NCBI GenBank assembly: GCA_015146655.1 | Contig: VKHL01000107.1 | Coordinates: forward strand, 37,127-101,126 | Source: Ochromonas danica | Lineage: Eukaryota > Sar > Chrysophyceae > Chromulinales > Chromulinaceae | Direction of reading: 5' to 3' | DNA length: 64,000 bases | Shown here: in pieces, positions 63,989-64,000 of the stretch | How the letters are laid out: each line of letters begins with the position of its first letter | Position numbering within the stretch: the stretch's first letter is position 1 | Translations under genes and position numbers: made by a program | Notes under the pieces: model-generated | What the model was told of the DNA's origin: nothing | What the model saw: the letters and a program-made list of their open reading frames with translations, nothing else | The model's database searches: none

Positions 63989-64000
63989 GTAATAATGAAT
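63149..64000. other. Terminal gap, no gene seen
   Basis: The 852 nt after the torsin-like gene are AT-rich. A minus-strand ORF at 63224-63463 has no recognisable feature. No tRNA-type B box was found. The end is a microsatellite. Confidence 0.4.
63931..63987. repeat. (AAT)n microsatellite
   Basis: About 19 uninterrupted taa/aat units close the window, followed by agtaataatgaat. Confidence 0.95.

Overview
This window is nuclear DNA of a eukaryote with compact, intron-containing genes. Most introns are 60-140 nt with GT-AG ends, and there is no sign of bacterial operons. The gene set points to a photosynthetic, probably flagellated protist, most likely a stramenopile (ochrophyte) alga. Evidence for this is a phytoene synthase with a signal-peptide-like leader (as expected for a complex plastid), a family GH5 exo-beta-1,3-glucanase fitting a laminarin-type store, a LOV flavoprotein, a CCT-domain protein and a CFAP97-type ciliary protein. 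The lineage is an inference; no rRNA or organelle gene confirms it.

Layout. 1-15.7 kb: the 3' part of a protein built of seven bacterial-type Ig-like repeats, a secreted ankyrin protein, a CCT-domain regulator, an OMS1-like methyltransferase, a large low-complexity protein, mitochondrial intermediate peptidase, the splicing factor SPF27 and a PX-EDR2 lipid-binding protein. 16.0-16.7 kb: an orphan ORF ending in a near-perfect 147-bp inverted repeat. 17-36 kb: mostly housekeeping genes (ORC5, COX5B, phytoene synthase, eIF1A, a multi-KH RNA-binding protein, a C69 membrane peptidase, a CFAP97 protein, an EF-hand protein, an RPAP3-like TPR protein, a LOV protein, YKT6). 36-50 kb: an F-box/LRR protein, the exo-glucanase, a Cys-motif secretory or plastid protein, an Mpv17 protein and a seven-exon gene for a 2,081-residue IQ-motif protein.

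50-63 kb is different: AT-richer, repeated and young. Three tandem copies of one gene (possibly SnoaL/NTF2-like) show mosaic identity that covers introns and flanks. Each is followed by a 5' fragment of, or the intact form of, a divergent gene encoding a torsin-like domain joined to an EF-hand and a membrane segment. A torsin-like pseudogene and an intact secretory torsin-like AAA+ gene follow. The end of the window is an (AAT)n microsatellite.

Most genes alternate strands, so nearly every intergenic gap is either a short shared head-to-head promoter (174-640 bp) or a convergent 3' gap. Exon boundaries were placed by reading GT-AG sites and keeping frame and homology; all multi-exon models given with full coordinates sum to a multiple of three. 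No searches were run, so family names rest on recognised motifs.
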